DNA of 64,000 nucleotides. It comes from Thalassomonas viridans. Lineage in GTDB: Bacteria > Pseudomonadota > Gammaproteobacteria > Enterobacterales > Alteromonadaceae. The first letter of the stretch is position 1. The number at the start of each line of letters is the position of its first letter. The stretch is taken from positions 6,448,001-6,512,000 of the forward strand of contig NZ_CP059733.1 in the NCBI RefSeq assembly GCF_000948985.2, written 5' to 3'. The notes below the pieces were generated by a model, which had not been told where the DNA came from, did not search any database, and saw nothing but the letters and a program-made list of their open reading frames with translations. Of this stretch, positions 1 through 9,313 are shown in pieces. The position numbers and the translations under genes were made by a program.

Positions 1-2933
1 AGCCCCATCTGCTGGCCGGATACGGCGAGTCTACCCTTGGCAAACAAAACATCGCCATCAGCGGCGGCAGCCTGACCCTTAACGGCAGCAAGGTGCCAGC
101 AAACCATAAAGTTTACTTCCTCGGCCGCGAACTACCGCTGAGCAAGCAACAGGGCTTTGTCCACCAGCAAATCCTGCCCAGCGCCGTCCATAGCGCCGAA
201 GTAGCGATATTAGATGAAAAAGGCAACGGCCAGCTGATCCGCCGCGATCTGGAACTGGCGAAAAACAGCTGGTTTTACGTCGGCCTGGCAGACATCACCT
301 TAGGCAAAAACAGCTCCGACGGCCCGGTGGAATTACTCACCGGCGATGACCACCATTACGACGGCGATCTCTTTGTCGACGGCCGCCTCGCCTTCTACAG
401 CAAAGGCAAATGGCGCGACAGGTATAAGGTAACCGCCAGTGTCGACAGCCGCGAGCAGCCGTTAAACGAACTGTTTTCCAACTTCGCCGCCAAAGACCCC
501 AACAGCCTGTTCCGACGCCTGGAGCAGGAAAACCATTACGCGGTCTATGGCGACGATTCCACCCTGGTAGAAGATGCACCGACTAAGGGCAAGTTCTACC
601 TGAAAGTGGCAGACCAATACTCCCATGCTATGTGGGGAAACTTCCATACCAAATTCGACGATACCGAGCTAACCCGTATTGAGCGGGGGTTATACGGCGG
701 ACAACTGGCCTGGAACAGCAGCGAATTCACCAGCTTCGGCCAACAGCAAAGCCAAATAGATCTGTTTGCCGCCGAGGCCGACACCAGTGCTGCCTATGAA
801 CAACACAGGGGCACGGGCGGGTCTTTATATTACCTGCAGCACCAGGATATCACCCAAGGCTCGGAGCGGGTGTCGATAGAGATCCGCGATAAAAATTCCG
901 ATCTGGTGCTAACCCGCATTCCGCTAAGCCCGGGTAGCGACTATGATATCGACTCCCTGCAGGGCCGGATTTTACTGACCAAGCCGCTGCCGTCCACCAG
1001 TGACGACGGCTTGTTGATCCGCGATGGCGGCATCTCAGGTCACCCCACTTACTTAGTGGTGAACTACGAATATGTGCCCGGCTTCGATGAACTCGACGAC
1101 TTGGCACTGGGGGGACGCGCCAGCCACTGGCTCAACGATTCCGTCAAACTGGGCTTCACCGCCAGCTCGCAGGAAGTCAGCGGTGAAAAACAAAAACTGC
1201 TGGGGCTGGATCTCACCTACCGCCATAGCGACAACAGCTACCTGAAACTAGAAGCCGCCCGCTCCGACGGCCTGGCCTTAAGCGCGCAGACTTCTGCCAA
1301 CGGCGGTTATAACTTCAACCCGATCGAAGGCGGCAACAGCCTGGTAAAAGCCGATGCCTACCGGGTGGAGTCCGCACTGGCCTTTAGCGACCTCGGCTTA
1401 AGCAGCCGGGGACTGGGGCAGTTCTACTGGCAGCAAAAAGAAGCCGGTTACCACGGCCTGAGACAGATCACACGATACGACACCGACCAAATCGGCGCCA
1501 ACCTCAGCTGGGGATTCAGTGAAGACACAAACCTGCGCCTGAAACTGGATAACCGCGAAGAAGACGGCGGCATCGACCAACTGACTGCCGAGCTTAACCT
1601 GGTCCAGCGCCTGGACGAACAGTGGCAGCTGAGCCTTGGGATACGTTCGGATGACACCAACGCCGACAACCCGAACAGCGAACCCGACAACCCGGGCAGA
1701 ACCGGCCAGAGAACCGATGTCGTATTGCAGCTGGATTACGATGCCCAAAACACCTGGTCAGCTTTTATTTTCGCCCAGGGCACAGCCGAGCACGACAACA
1801 GCCGCAACGCCAATAACCGGGTAGGTTTAGGCGGCGCTTACCAGCTCACCGACAAACTCAATCTTTCCGGTGAAATCTCCGACGGTAACTTAGGTTTCGG
1901 CAGCCAGATAGGCAGCGAATACCAGTATTCGGAAAACAGCAATGTTTATCTCAACTACCAGTTAGATCCGGACCGCAGCGACAACGGCCTGTCTGGTCGC
2001 AACGGCCAGCTGGTGAGCGGCGCCCGCCACCGCTTCAGCGACAGCACCAGCGTTTACGGTGAAGAGCGCTACCAGCACGGCAACCGCACCGGCCTGGTGC
2101 ATGCATACGGCATAGACTACACCCCGGACGATAGATGGACCTTAGGTTTAGCCATGGAAAACGGCCGTATCCGGGAAAAGGAGCAGGCGGAAGTCGAACG
2201 CGATGCCATCGCCTTTAACGGCGGTTACGCCACGCCGGCATTCAAATATGCCGGGGCACTGGAATACCGCCAGGATAAAACGGACGTTGAAAAACGCAAC
2301 TCCTGGCTGGTGCGCAACAACTTCAACTACAAAGTCAACCCCGACTGGCGCGCCCAGCTAAGGCTGGACATGGCCTTTAGCGACAGCAGCAACGGCGACA
2401 ACCTCAACAGCGACTTCACCGAGGCCCTGCTGGGCTTTGCCTACCGCCCGGTGACCAACGACAGGCTTAACGCCCTGCTAACCTATAATTTCCTCTCGGA
2501 TTTAGCACCAAGCGAGCAGTTCACCGCCAGCGGCCGCCAGCAGGATTACCAGCAGCGCAGCCATGTTTTCGCCCTTGATGCCAACTACGACATCAGCCAA
2601 CGCTGGACCCTGGGCGGCAAGTTCGCCAGCAGAACCGGTGAAATCCGCCAGGGACGGGAGACGGGCCAATGGTTTGACTCCACCGCCGAACTCTACATAG
2701 TGCGCGCCGACTGGCATGTGGTAAAAAACTGGGACTTTTTAGTGGAAGGCCGCATGCTCAAGGTAAGCGAGGCAAAAGATAAACGCTCCGGCGCTTTAAT
2801 CTCCCTGCACCGTCACCTGGGGGATAATCTCAAGCTGGGCATAGGTTTTAACTTTACCGAGTTCTCGGACGACCTTACCGATTTAGATTACGATGCTAAA
2901 GGCTGGTTTATTAATTTAGTCGGTAAAATTTAA
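1..2933 (+). CDS. Large outer-membrane beta-barrel protein, C-terminal part (5' end outside window)
   Basis: The reading frame is open from the first bases of the window, so the gene starts upstream. A GTG at 93 lies inside continuous coding sequence and is not a convincing start. About 975 residues are visible. The first ~300 resemble a folded extramembrane region. The rest is a long series of alternating-polarity, aromatic-rich strands (for example repeated Y/W-x-L-x-hydrophobic patterns up to the final GWFINLVGKI), typical of a large outer-membrane barrel. No TonB-receptor plug can be seen in the part present. Function is unknown; an export or surface role is inference. The gene ends at a strong bidirectional terminator shared with the convergent neighbour. 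Confidence 0.7.
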   Translation, partial: PHLLAGYGESTLGKQNIAISGGSLTLNGSKVPANHKVYFLGRELPLSKQQGFVHQQILPSAVHSAEVAILDEKGNGQLIRRDLELAKNSWFYVGLADITLGKNSSDGPVELLTGDDHHYDGDLFVDGRLAFYSKGKWRDRYKVTASVDSREQPLNELFSNFAAKDPNSLFRRLEQENHYAVYGDDSTLVEDAPTKGKFYLKVADQYSHAMWGNFHTKFDDTELTRIERGLYGGQLAWNSSEFTSFGQQQSQIDLFAAEADTSAAYEQHRGTGGSLYYLQHQDITQGSERVSIEIRDKNSDLVLTRIPLSPGSDYDIDSLQGRILLTKPLPSTSDDGLLIRDGGISGHPTYLVVNYEYVPGFDELDDLALGGRASHWLNDSVKLGFTASSQEVSGEKQKLLGLDLTYRHSDNSYLKLEAARSDGLALSAQTSANGGYNFNPIEGGNSLVKADAYRVESALAFSDLGLSSRGLGQFYWQQKEAGYHGLRQITRYDTDQIGANLSWGFSEDTNLRLKLDNREEDGGIDQLTAELNLVQRLDEQWQLSLGIRSDDTNADNPNSEPDNPGRTGQRTDVVLQLDYDAQNTWSAFIFAQGTAEHDNSRNANNRVGLGGAYQLTDKLNLSGEISDGNLGFGSQIGSEYQYSENSNVYLNYQLDPDRSDNGLSGRNGQLVSGARHRFSDSTSVYGEERYQHGNRTGLVHAYGIDYTPDDRWTLGLAMENGRIREKEQAEVERDAIAFNGGYATPAFKYAGALEYRQDKTDVEKRNSWLVRNNFNYKVNPDWRAQLRLDMAFSDSSNGDNLNSDFTEALLGFAYRPVTNDRLNALLTYNFLSDLAPSEQFTASGRQQDYQQRSHVFALDANYDISQRWTLGGKFASRTGEIRQGRETGQWFDSTAELYIVRADWHVVKNWDFLVEGRMLKVSEAKDKRSGALISLHRHLGDNLKLGIGFNFTEFSDDLTDLDYDAKGWFINLVGKI

Positions 2934-2952
2934 TCTTAAATCCCTTTTAAAA

Positions 2953-2982
2953 AATACACCGGTAGTTTATTACCGGTGTATT
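2953..2982. terminator. Bidirectional rho-independent terminator
   Basis: A perfect 12-bp stem (AATACACCGGTA / TACCGGTGTATT) closes a 6-nt loop between two convergent genes. On the minus strand the stem is followed by six U, so it should act best for the leftward gene. On the plus strand the T-tract is weak. Confidence 0.85.
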
Positions 2983-3028
2983 AACTCCTTAATGCATAAA
3001 CACTATTTCGTAGCAGCTCTCTTTGCGG

Positions 3029-6000
3029 TTACTGGCTTACCGGCAGGCCGAGTAACTCAGTTTTTATTACCACATTATCCAGAGACAGCACAGTTCTGGT
3101 GGCTTTAAGAAACTGGCTTTCATCCTCCGGATAGCGGTTACCATGTTGATCCCGGCACCACCACTCGGTAACATGAACTCCGGCTTCCAGATAGAGAAAT
3201 TCGGCAGTCACACCTTGCGGTTCACGTTCCAATGGTGCCCCTTCACCATGGGTTTTGGCATAACAGGTTTGCGCATTCTCAATATTCCAGTGAAACGATG
3301 CCTTTTCACCGACTTTTAACTCCGCAGGCTGCCACTCAAATAGCACAATTGCCATCTTCTGTTTAACAATATCACTCCAGTGACCTGCGCTCTCACAATA
3401 CAAAACTCCGCTATCGGCATCAGTTACGCAGCCCACGATACGAAATTCATAATCGCTCCCAGCCCGATCAGGTAAGCTATAAAAAGTCGATGTGACTGCA
3501 TTTGCCACCAGCGTCCAGCTAGCGCCATCATTTAAACGTTCTTCGATACGATAGCTTTGGGCATAATCCACCGCCTGCCAGGAAAGTAGCAACGCATCGT
3601 TATCTCCGTTTGTAAGCCGTATATTTTGCGGCGCATCTAGTTTTTCAATGGTTAATAGCGGCTCGATATAAGTACCTTCGGCTTCAGGAATACGGTTACC
3701 GTCCCGCCCCTGACAAAACCATTGCTCCTTATAACTTGTCTCCGGAGGATAAAATACGGAACTGACGGTTGAGCCGTTGCCGTTATAACGCGGGGAAATG
3801 ATGCCTCCCGGAATATTAGCCCGTTCGCAATACCTGACTTCATCGGCAACACGGTTCAATATGGCGCTTTGGCCGTATTTAATATTACCCGGTTGCCAGC
3901 TGATATCTATAGTGCCCGGGATATCCGTTAATGCGCCTCCTTCGATAAAATTAACTTTTGCGGTAAGATATTCATCACCGTTTTCCGGCAAGCGGTTGCC
4001 ATATTTATCTTCACAGTACCAGTGTACGGTTAATTGATTACCTATAGGTGCATCGCTCAGATATAAACTGCCTTTTTCCGGAAAAACATCACTTTGCTCA
4101 TTCGCTATTTGGCCACTGGTATTTACACAACGCTCGGCATTACTGACTTCCCAAAATAGCGCCGAATCTTCCTCAATAAAAACCTCTTCCGGGTACCAGG
4201 CAAAGGTTTCAACTGTCATTGGTTCACCTTGAAAAAGGTAATGTTCGCTGACAATTTCACTTTGCAAATTCCACCCGCTGTTGTTGGGCCTGAGAACCTG
4301 CTTTTCAGTCCAAGCTTCTATGGTTGAGGTCCGTGTAATAGTAAAGGGTTGCTGATAAAGCTGTTTATCACCGCCGTTAATACGGTAATAGGTATAACTA
4401 TCAATTGCCTGACTGGTTTGCTGAATTTCTATCTCTAAAGTCAGGGGAATATTATTAACCTCCTGCCAGGTGCCGCCTTTAGTGATGGTCGGTGCAGATG
4501 GCTTTACCCAGGCATTAATTTGCTGGCTAGTGGCGCAGGTGCCAAGTTCATTACACGCCCAAAGAGTAAAAAAGTAAGCTCCTACATCCCGATCAAAGGT
4601 AATACTTTCCTGTTTATAGTTTTGAATAAGCCAGCTATCAATTTCATCATGCCAGCTGCCGCCGGTAATATTGTAATAACTAGCCAGTTCATCTTGACAC
4701 CAATTCAGGGTAATCAATTCATTTTCTACAACGGTATTATTTAACGCCTTAAAACACTCAGGAACGACAGGCTTAGGAATCATTTCAAAGCTTGCTTCAA
4801 TAACATCACTAACGACACTAAGTCCGGGCTCAACGGCTATGACTTTAATCTGCGTAGTTTCACTGATCACCAGTTCATCAGCGATATAACGGTTCGAAGC
4901 TGTGGTAGGGGTACTGCCATCCAGAGTATAATAAATATCAGTACCGGGAACATCGTGCCTTAGCAGTATCCTGCTACTGACTGAGAACTTACCTGCATTT
5001 GTAGCAAAAGAAGGTGGTGACGATTTATATTGATAGCTCTGAGAAACCTTTTCCCCTTCAACATATGAATAGACGCCATTGTTCACCACTATTTTCTTGG
5101 TCACCGCTTCAATAGTAGCTCCTTGATTTAAAGTAAAAGGCTGGTCGTATTGAACAAAGTCACCATCATCTATGCGATACCAAATTTCACCGTCTCTAGT
5201 AATGGTAGACATAGTGATCTGGGGGAGTGTACCTGCAAAAAAACCACCTGGGGTGATCTCTGGTTTCGCCGGATTTACCCAGGCATTAACCTTGTTACCC
5301 CATAAACAAGCCCCTAATTCATTGCATGCCCGCAGCTGATAATCATAAACACCAACAGCGGGGGTTAGCTGGATGCCAACCTGCTCCAGACGCTTAAATA
5401 AATAACTATTGCCGCTGATAATTTGGTAGTAACTGGCATTTTCATCATCGCACCAATTTAAGGTTATTCCCTCATCTTCACCAACAACATTATCGGCAAC
5501 CGATAAACAGTTCGGGGCAGCAGGAATAGCGACGACATCATAACTTTTCACGACAACATCACTTAAAGCACCACCGCTGGATCGGGCGATTGCTTTAACG
5601 GTCACATCATTTTCAGAAACAATAACGCCGCTATATAAGGGAGAATTTTCTGTCGGTATACTGCCGTCCAGGGTATAAAAAATTTGATCGCCAGCAGAGC
5701 CCGCGGAAAGCGTTATAGCCACACTTCCTGAAACCTTGTCATCATTGGGCTTTATAACAGGTGCTGGTATAGAGGTATTTAAAGTGGCTATTTCACTTTC
5801 ATAATCAAGATAAGCCATGCTGGGCCGGGTCAGCAGGCCTTCAACAACTCCCCAGGCTTCGACAACAGCTCCTGCATTAACGGTAAAGGGAGCAGTGTAA
5901 TAGGTAACGGCCCCGCCATTAACGCGATATTTTATTTTTTCTTCGCCGCCTTGCCCCGTTATCGTTATCTGCCGGGTAGCGCCAATGCCAGACTCTGTAA

Positions 6001-6346
6001 TTAAAGGCTTTTCGGGAACAACATTTACTTCAACCAGGTTACTCCAAACGCAGGTATTGGCCTGATCACAAGCCTTAACCATCAGGCGTATCAGGCCTAC
6101 ATAAAGGTTATCAACGGAGAAATGACTGTCGGTGATATCAACCGCAAGCCACTGGCTCATATTATAAACTTTATAATAAGCAGCCTCCGGCACCTGACAC
6201 CAGTTTAATTCAATGGTTTGGTTCACCGCTACTTTAGTCTGAGCGACCTGCAAGCAGTTCTCGTCATTTATCGTAATTGCCTGTGCTTTAACTGTCATCA
6301 ATATCAAAACAACCAGCAGGGCACTGCCATAAGATATCAAGCGCAT
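3029..6346 (-). CDS. Secreted multidomain repeat protein with chitobiase-C-terminal-like modules
   Basis: The product has 1105 residues and begins with a clear Sec signal peptide (MRLISYGSALLVVLILMTVKAQA). Three kinds of repeat are visible. FN3-like modules containing LNWC...YY recur near residues 45, 295 and 540. Modules with FYTLDGSIPT or YYTLDGSTPT near 225 and 478 match the chitobiase/beta-hexosaminidase C-terminal repeat family. Three C-terminal copies of a W-[YFW]-C-x3-xGNR-x-PE motif lie near 790, 905 and 1070, each after a [FI]xW(Q/Y)P Ig-like strand. No catalytic domain is recognisable. An exported adhesive or carbohydrate-binding role is inference. It is divergent from the flagellins and convergent with the upstream barrel protein. 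Confidence 0.75.
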   Translation of the reverse strand: MRLISYGSALLVVLILMTVKAQAITINDENCLQVAQTKVAVNQTIELNWCQVPEAAYYKVYNMSQWLAVDITDSHFSVDNLYVGLIRLMVKACDQANTCVWSNLVEVNVVPEKPLITESGIGATRQITITGQGGEEKIKYRVNGGAVTYYTAPFTVNAGAVVEAWGVVEGLLTRPSMAYLDYESEIATLNTSIPAPVIKPNDDKVSGSVAITLSAGSAGDQIFYTLDGSIPTENSPLYSGVIVSENDVTVKAIARSSGGALSDVVVKSYDVVAIPAAPNCLSVADNVVGEDEGITLNWCDDENASYYQIISGNSYLFKRLEQVGIQLTPAVGVYDYQLRACNELGACLWGNKVNAWVNPAKPEITPGGFFAGTLPQITMSTITRDGEIWYRIDDGDFVQYDQPFTLNQGATIEAVTKKIVVNNGVYSYVEGEKVSQSYQYKSSPPSFATNAGKFSVSSRILLRHDVPGTDIYYTLDGSTPTTASNRYIADELVISETTQIKVIAVEPGLSVVSDVIEASFEMIPKPVVPECFKALNNTVVENELITLNWCQDELASYYNITGGSWHDEIDSWLIQNYKQESITFDRDVGAYFFTLWACNELGTCATSQQINAWVKPSAPTITKGGTWQEVNNIPLTLEIEIQQTSQAIDSYTYYRINGGDKQLYQQPFTITRTSTIEAWTEKQVLRPNNSGWNLQSEIVSEHYLFQGEPMTVETFAWYPEEVFIEEDSALFWEVSNAERCVNTSGQIANEQSDVFPEKGSLYLSDAPIGNQLTVHWYCEDKYGNRLPENGDEYLTAKVNFIEGGALTDIPGTIDISWQPGNIKYGQSAILNRVADEVRYCERANIPGGIISPRYNGNGSTVSSVFYPPETSYKEQWFCQGRDGNRIPEAEGTYIEPLLTIEKLDAPQNIRLTNGDNDALLLSWQAVDYAQSYRIEERLNDGASWTLVANAVTSTFYSLPDRAGSDYEFRIVGCVTDADSGVLYCESAGHWSDIVKQKMAIVLFEWQPAELKVGEKASFHWNIENAQTCYAKTHGEGAPLEREPQGVTAEFLYLEAGVHVTEWWCRDQHGNRYPEDESQFLKATRTVLSLDNVVIKTELLGLPVSQ

Positions 6347-6441
6347 TATTTATTAACCCAATGAAAAAGGGAGGAATATATAGGGTTATCTTTGGCGAGT
6401 AAACAAACAATCAGGAAAAACAAAAAAAGATAAAAAAAATT

Positions 6442-6468
6442 TAAGTAATCCAAAAAGCTTGTCGCTTT
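6442..6468 (+). promoter_or_regulatory. Sigma-28-like promoter of flagellin 1
   Basis: TAAG, 15 nt, then GTCGCTTT. This has the spacing of the flagellar sigma-28 consensus (TAAA-N15-GCCGATAA), with about 7 of 12 consensus positions matched. The same arrangement recurs ahead of flagellin 2. It would give a leader of about 150 nt. LafS/FliA, encoded downstream, is the likely sigma factor (inference). Confidence 0.45.
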
Positions 6469-6584
6469 GTTCTAGTAGCAACCAAGTAGTACATCAACTT
6501 GCACTTTGGGTTCGGAAAGCTCACCGCCGGTTATTTCGTTGACGAATGATCTGGCCGGCATTTCTTCGATACCCGGCTAACCAA

Positions 6585-6601
6585 AGCACATGTTGTGCTT
6601 A
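6585..6601 (+). promoter_or_regulatory. Leader hairpin just upstream of flagellin 1 ribosome-binding site
   Basis: AAGCACA-TGT-TGTGCTT is a perfect 7-bp inverted repeat about 10 nt before AGGAG. It is identical ahead of both flagellins while neighbouring leader bases differ. A role in mRNA stability or translation is inference. Confidence 0.4.
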
Positions 6602-6623
6602 AGTAACATTAGGAGAATGCCAC

Positions 6624-7646
6624 ATGGCTTTATCAATTCACACTAACTACGCCTCGCTGGTTACCCAAAACCAGTTAGGTAAAACCAACAGCATGTTATC
6701 TACCGCTATGGAGCGTTTAGGTACAGGCCTGCGCATCAACTCGGCTGCCGACGATGCTGCCGGTCTGCAAATCGCGGTACGTTTGCAGTCTCAGTCTAAC
6801 GGTCAGCAAGTGGCTATGCGTAACGCACAAGACGCCATTTCCATGCTGCAAACCGCTGAAGGTGCTTTCGACGAAATCACCAACATCACCCACCGCATGA
6901 AAGATCTTGCCACACAAGCGTCTAACAGCACCAACGGCGATACCGAGCGTAAGTCATTAAATGACGAATTCCAGCAGTTAAAAGCTGAGCTGGGCAACAT
7001 TTTAGGCAACACCGAATACGGTTCAGGCAACAAGTTGTTTGCCAGCACAGGTACTCCTGCCACAGCAGCCGTTGCAGCTTCTGTCGGTACTACCTCAGTA
7101 GCAGCCTCGGGTGTGGTAACTTTCTCTAACCAGGAAGGTTTTGCGGCGGCTAACGGTCTGAATTTCCAAATCGGTGCTTCTACTTCCGAGCGTATGAATG
7201 TTGACGTATCAGATTTGATCAACGATATCTCTGCCCGTATTGATACCTTAGGCGCTATCTTCAATAACGAAACCGTTGTTACAGGTAATGCCAACAACTA
7301 CGATACCCAAAGCTATGACTCAGCTACCGATACCATCACTATCGTAGCCGGTACCGGCAACGAGAGTATGGCCCTGGCTGCCATGGACAACCTGGATGCC
7401 CTACTGTCTGAAGTGGGTGACCTGCGTGGTCAGTTCGGTGCCTCTATCAACCGCTTAGACCACACCATCAACAACTTAGGCAACATGAACCAGAACATCG
7501 AGCTGTCTAAGGGCCGCATCATGGATGCCGACTTTGCTTCTGAGTCTTCCAGCATGACCAAAAACCAGATGCTGATGCAATCTGGCATGTCGGTATTAAG
7601 TAATGCCAACCAGATCAGCGGTATGGTAACCAGCTTACTGCGTTAA
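6624..7646 (+). CDS. lafA: Lateral-type flagellin 1
   Basis: The 340-residue flagellin has conserved N-terminal (about 1-140) and C-terminal (about 255-340) coiled-coil D0/D1 regions and a short variable centre, so it would make a thin filament. The N terminus [18 protein letters not shown] and the gene order with fliD, fliS and the fliT-motB block fit LafA-type lateral flagellins. The start is set by AGGAG, 8 nt before ATG. It is nearly identical to the next gene; most differences are in two central patches, about residues 147-167 and 218-245. The protein is exported by the flagellar type III apparatus and polymerises as the filament. The glycosylation genes at 33-43 kb may act on it (inference). 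Confidence 0.93.
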   Translation: MALSIHTNYASLVTQNQLGKTNSMLSTAMERLGTGLRINSAADDAAGLQIAVRLQSQSNGQQVAMRNAQDAISMLQTAEGAFDEITNITHRMKDLATQASNSTNGDTERKSLNDEFQQLKAELGNILGNTEYGSGNKLFASTGTPATAAVAASVGTTSVAASGVVTFSNQEGFAAANGLNFQIGASTSERMNVDVSDLINDISARIDTLGAIFNNETVVTGNANNYDTQSYDSATDTITIVAGTGNESMALAAMDNLDALLSEVGDLRGQFGASINRLDHTINNLGNMNQNIELSKGRIMDADFASESSSMTKNQMLMQSGMSVLSNANQISGMVTSLLR

Positions 7647-7660
7647 CCGTTTTACGCGTC

Positions 7661-7707
7661 AAGCACCGGCGGCCTACTCTCAATTCAGCTGCCGGTGCTT
7701 TTTTATT
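7661..7707 (+). terminator. Terminator after flagellin 1
   Basis: The stem AGCACCGGC / GCCGGTGCT has a 19-20 nt loop and is followed by TTTTTTATTTTT. A very similar terminator follows flagellin 2. Confidence 0.85.
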
Positions 7708-7972
7708 TTTAATATGGCTTGCCTCATAGATAACAGAGCAACAAAAAATTCCTCAAGCTTGAGAGAACGGCTTGGTTTGCTTGCCAACAGATAAATAGCG
7801 GCATTGCGCTTTAAAGCTGCTCCCCTTCCTCCAAACGAATAACATCTGCCAGCTACAGCAAATAGCTATAATATTCCGGCCCACTTATATTGTTTTCATA
7901 AGCAAACTTTTACTTCACCTTACACCTTTGCCTTTTCTTTTTAGCGAAAAAGAAAAAAGATCAAAAAAAATT
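7708..7972. other. Spacer between the two flagellin genes
   Basis: About 265 bp lie between the first terminator and the second promoter. I see no ORF with coding character and no strong repeat. The last ~30 bp (A-rich, AAAAAAGATCAAAAAAAATTT) resemble the A-rich stretch ahead of flagellin 1, marking the left edge of the duplicated promoter/leader. Confidence 0.5.
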
Positions 7973-7999
7973 TAAGTATCCACAAAAGCTTGTCGCTTT
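7973..7999 (+). promoter_or_regulatory. Sigma-28-like promoter of flagellin 2
   Basis: TAAG-N15-GTCGCTTT, with the same spacing and boxes as the site at 6442. Conservation between the two copies against a changed spacer supports function. Confidence 0.45.
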
Positions 8000-8153
8000 G
8001 TTCTAGTAGCAACCGAGGAGTACATCAAAGTTGTACTCAGGGTGCGGAGGCTCACCGCAGGTTATTTCGTTGACGCATGATCTGGCCGGCATTTCTCCGA
8101 CACCCATTAACCAAAGCACATGTTGTGCTTAAGTAACCTTAGGAGAATGCCAC

Positions 8154-9185
8154 ATGGCTTTATCAATTCACACTAACTACGCCTCGCTGGTTACCCAAAA
8201 CCAGTTAGGTAAAACCAACAGCATGTTATCTACCGCTATGGAGCGTTTAGGTACAGGTCTGCGCATCAACTCAGCTGCCGACGACGCTGCCGGCCTGCAA
8301 ATCGCGGTACGTTTACAGTCTCAGTCTAACGGTCAGCAAGTAGCTATGCGTAACGCGCAAGATGCTATTTCCATGCTGCAAACCGCTGAAGGTGCGTTTG
8401 ACGAAATCACCAACATCACGCACCGTATGAAAGACCTTGCCACGCAAGCGTCTAACAGCACCAACGGCGATACCGAGCGTAAGTCATTAAACGACGAATT
8501 CCAGCAATTAAAAGCTGAGCTGGGCAATATCTTAGGCAACACGGAATACGGCTCAGGCAACAAGTTGTTTGCCAGCACAGGTACCCCAGCCACAGTCGGT
8601 ACAGCCGCGGTGGCCGGTAGCCCGGGTACTTCTTCAACTTTAGATGCAGGTGTAGTGACTTTCTCTAACCAGACAGGTTTTGCGGCGGCTAACGGTTTGA
8701 ATTTCCAAATCGGTGCTTCTACTTCCGAGCGTATGAATGTTGATGTATCAGATTTGATCAACGATATTTCAGCCCGTATCGATACCTTAGGCGCCATCTT
8801 CAACAATGAAGACACTATTACCAATAACGGTAACAACTACAGCACCCAGAGCTACGATTCTGCGACTAATACCATTACCGTAAATGCCGGTACCGGCAAC
8901 GAAAGCATGGCTTTAGCCGCTATGGACAACCTGGACGCCTTACTGTCTGAAGTAGGTGACCTGCGTGGTCAGTTCGGTGCCTCTATCAACCGTTTAGACC
9001 ACACCATCAACAACCTGGGCAACATGAACCAGAACATCGAGCTGTCTAAAGGCCGCATCATGGATGCCGACTTTGCTGCCGAGTCTTCCAGCATGACCAA
9101 GAACCAGATGCTGATGCAGTCCGGTATGTCGGTATTAAGTAATGCCAACCAGATCAGCGGCATGGTAACAAGTTTACTGCGTTAA
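8154..9185 (+). CDS. lafA: Lateral-type flagellin 2
   Basis: This 343-residue tandem paralogue of the preceding gene has the same D0/D1 regions and the same C terminus ([10 protein letters not shown]). Only the surface-exposed centre and scattered synonymous sites differ. The duplication includes the promoter-like boxes, the ~150-nt leader, the ribosome-binding site and the terminator, so both copies can be expressed independently. The pattern of identical ends and a divergent middle is what gene conversion plus diversifying selection on exposed residues would give (inference). Confidence 0.93.
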   Translation: MALSIHTNYASLVTQNQLGKTNSMLSTAMERLGTGLRINSAADDAAGLQIAVRLQSQSNGQQVAMRNAQDAISMLQTAEGAFDEITNITHRMKDLATQASNSTNGDTERKSLNDEFQQLKAELGNILGNTEYGSGNKLFASTGTPATVGTAAVAGSPGTSSTLDAGVVTFSNQTGFAAANGLNFQIGASTSERMNVDVSDLINDISARIDTLGAIFNNEDTITNNGNNYSTQSYDSATNTITVNAGTGNESMALAAMDNLDALLSEVGDLRGQFGASINRLDHTINNLGNMNQNIELSKGRIMDADFAAESSSMTKNQMLMQSGMSVLSNANQISGMVTSLLR

Positions 9186-9199
9186 TCAGTTTACGCGTC

Positions 9200-9247
9200 A
9201 AGTACCGGCGGTCCTACTCCCAATCAAGCTGCCGGTGCTTTTTTTTA
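9200..9247 (+). terminator. Terminator after flagellin 2
   Basis: The stem AGTACCGGC / GCCGGTGCT contains one T-G pair and is followed by eight T. It corresponds to the terminator after flagellin 1. Confidence 0.85.
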
Positions 9248-9313
9248 TTTTTACTTTTTTAACGAGATTTTAATCGCGAACACTGCAACAACACAGGATT
9301 CGCCGGAGGTTTT

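Noticed and set aside
6551..6567. Sigma-54 promoter in the flagellin leader (TGGCCGGCATTTCTTC)
   Set aside because: The -12 GC is missing and the region changes between the two copies.
6470..6623. c-di-GMP (GEMM) riboswitch in the flagellin leader
   Set aside because: The GEMM core sequences are absent, although the leader is long and structured.
6803..7297. 164-codon minus-strand ORF within flagellin 1 (and its twin in flagellin 2 at 8333-8836)
   Set aside because: It is the shadow of a strongly biased coding frame; both copies exist only because the flagellins are duplicates. No ribosome-binding site or known family.
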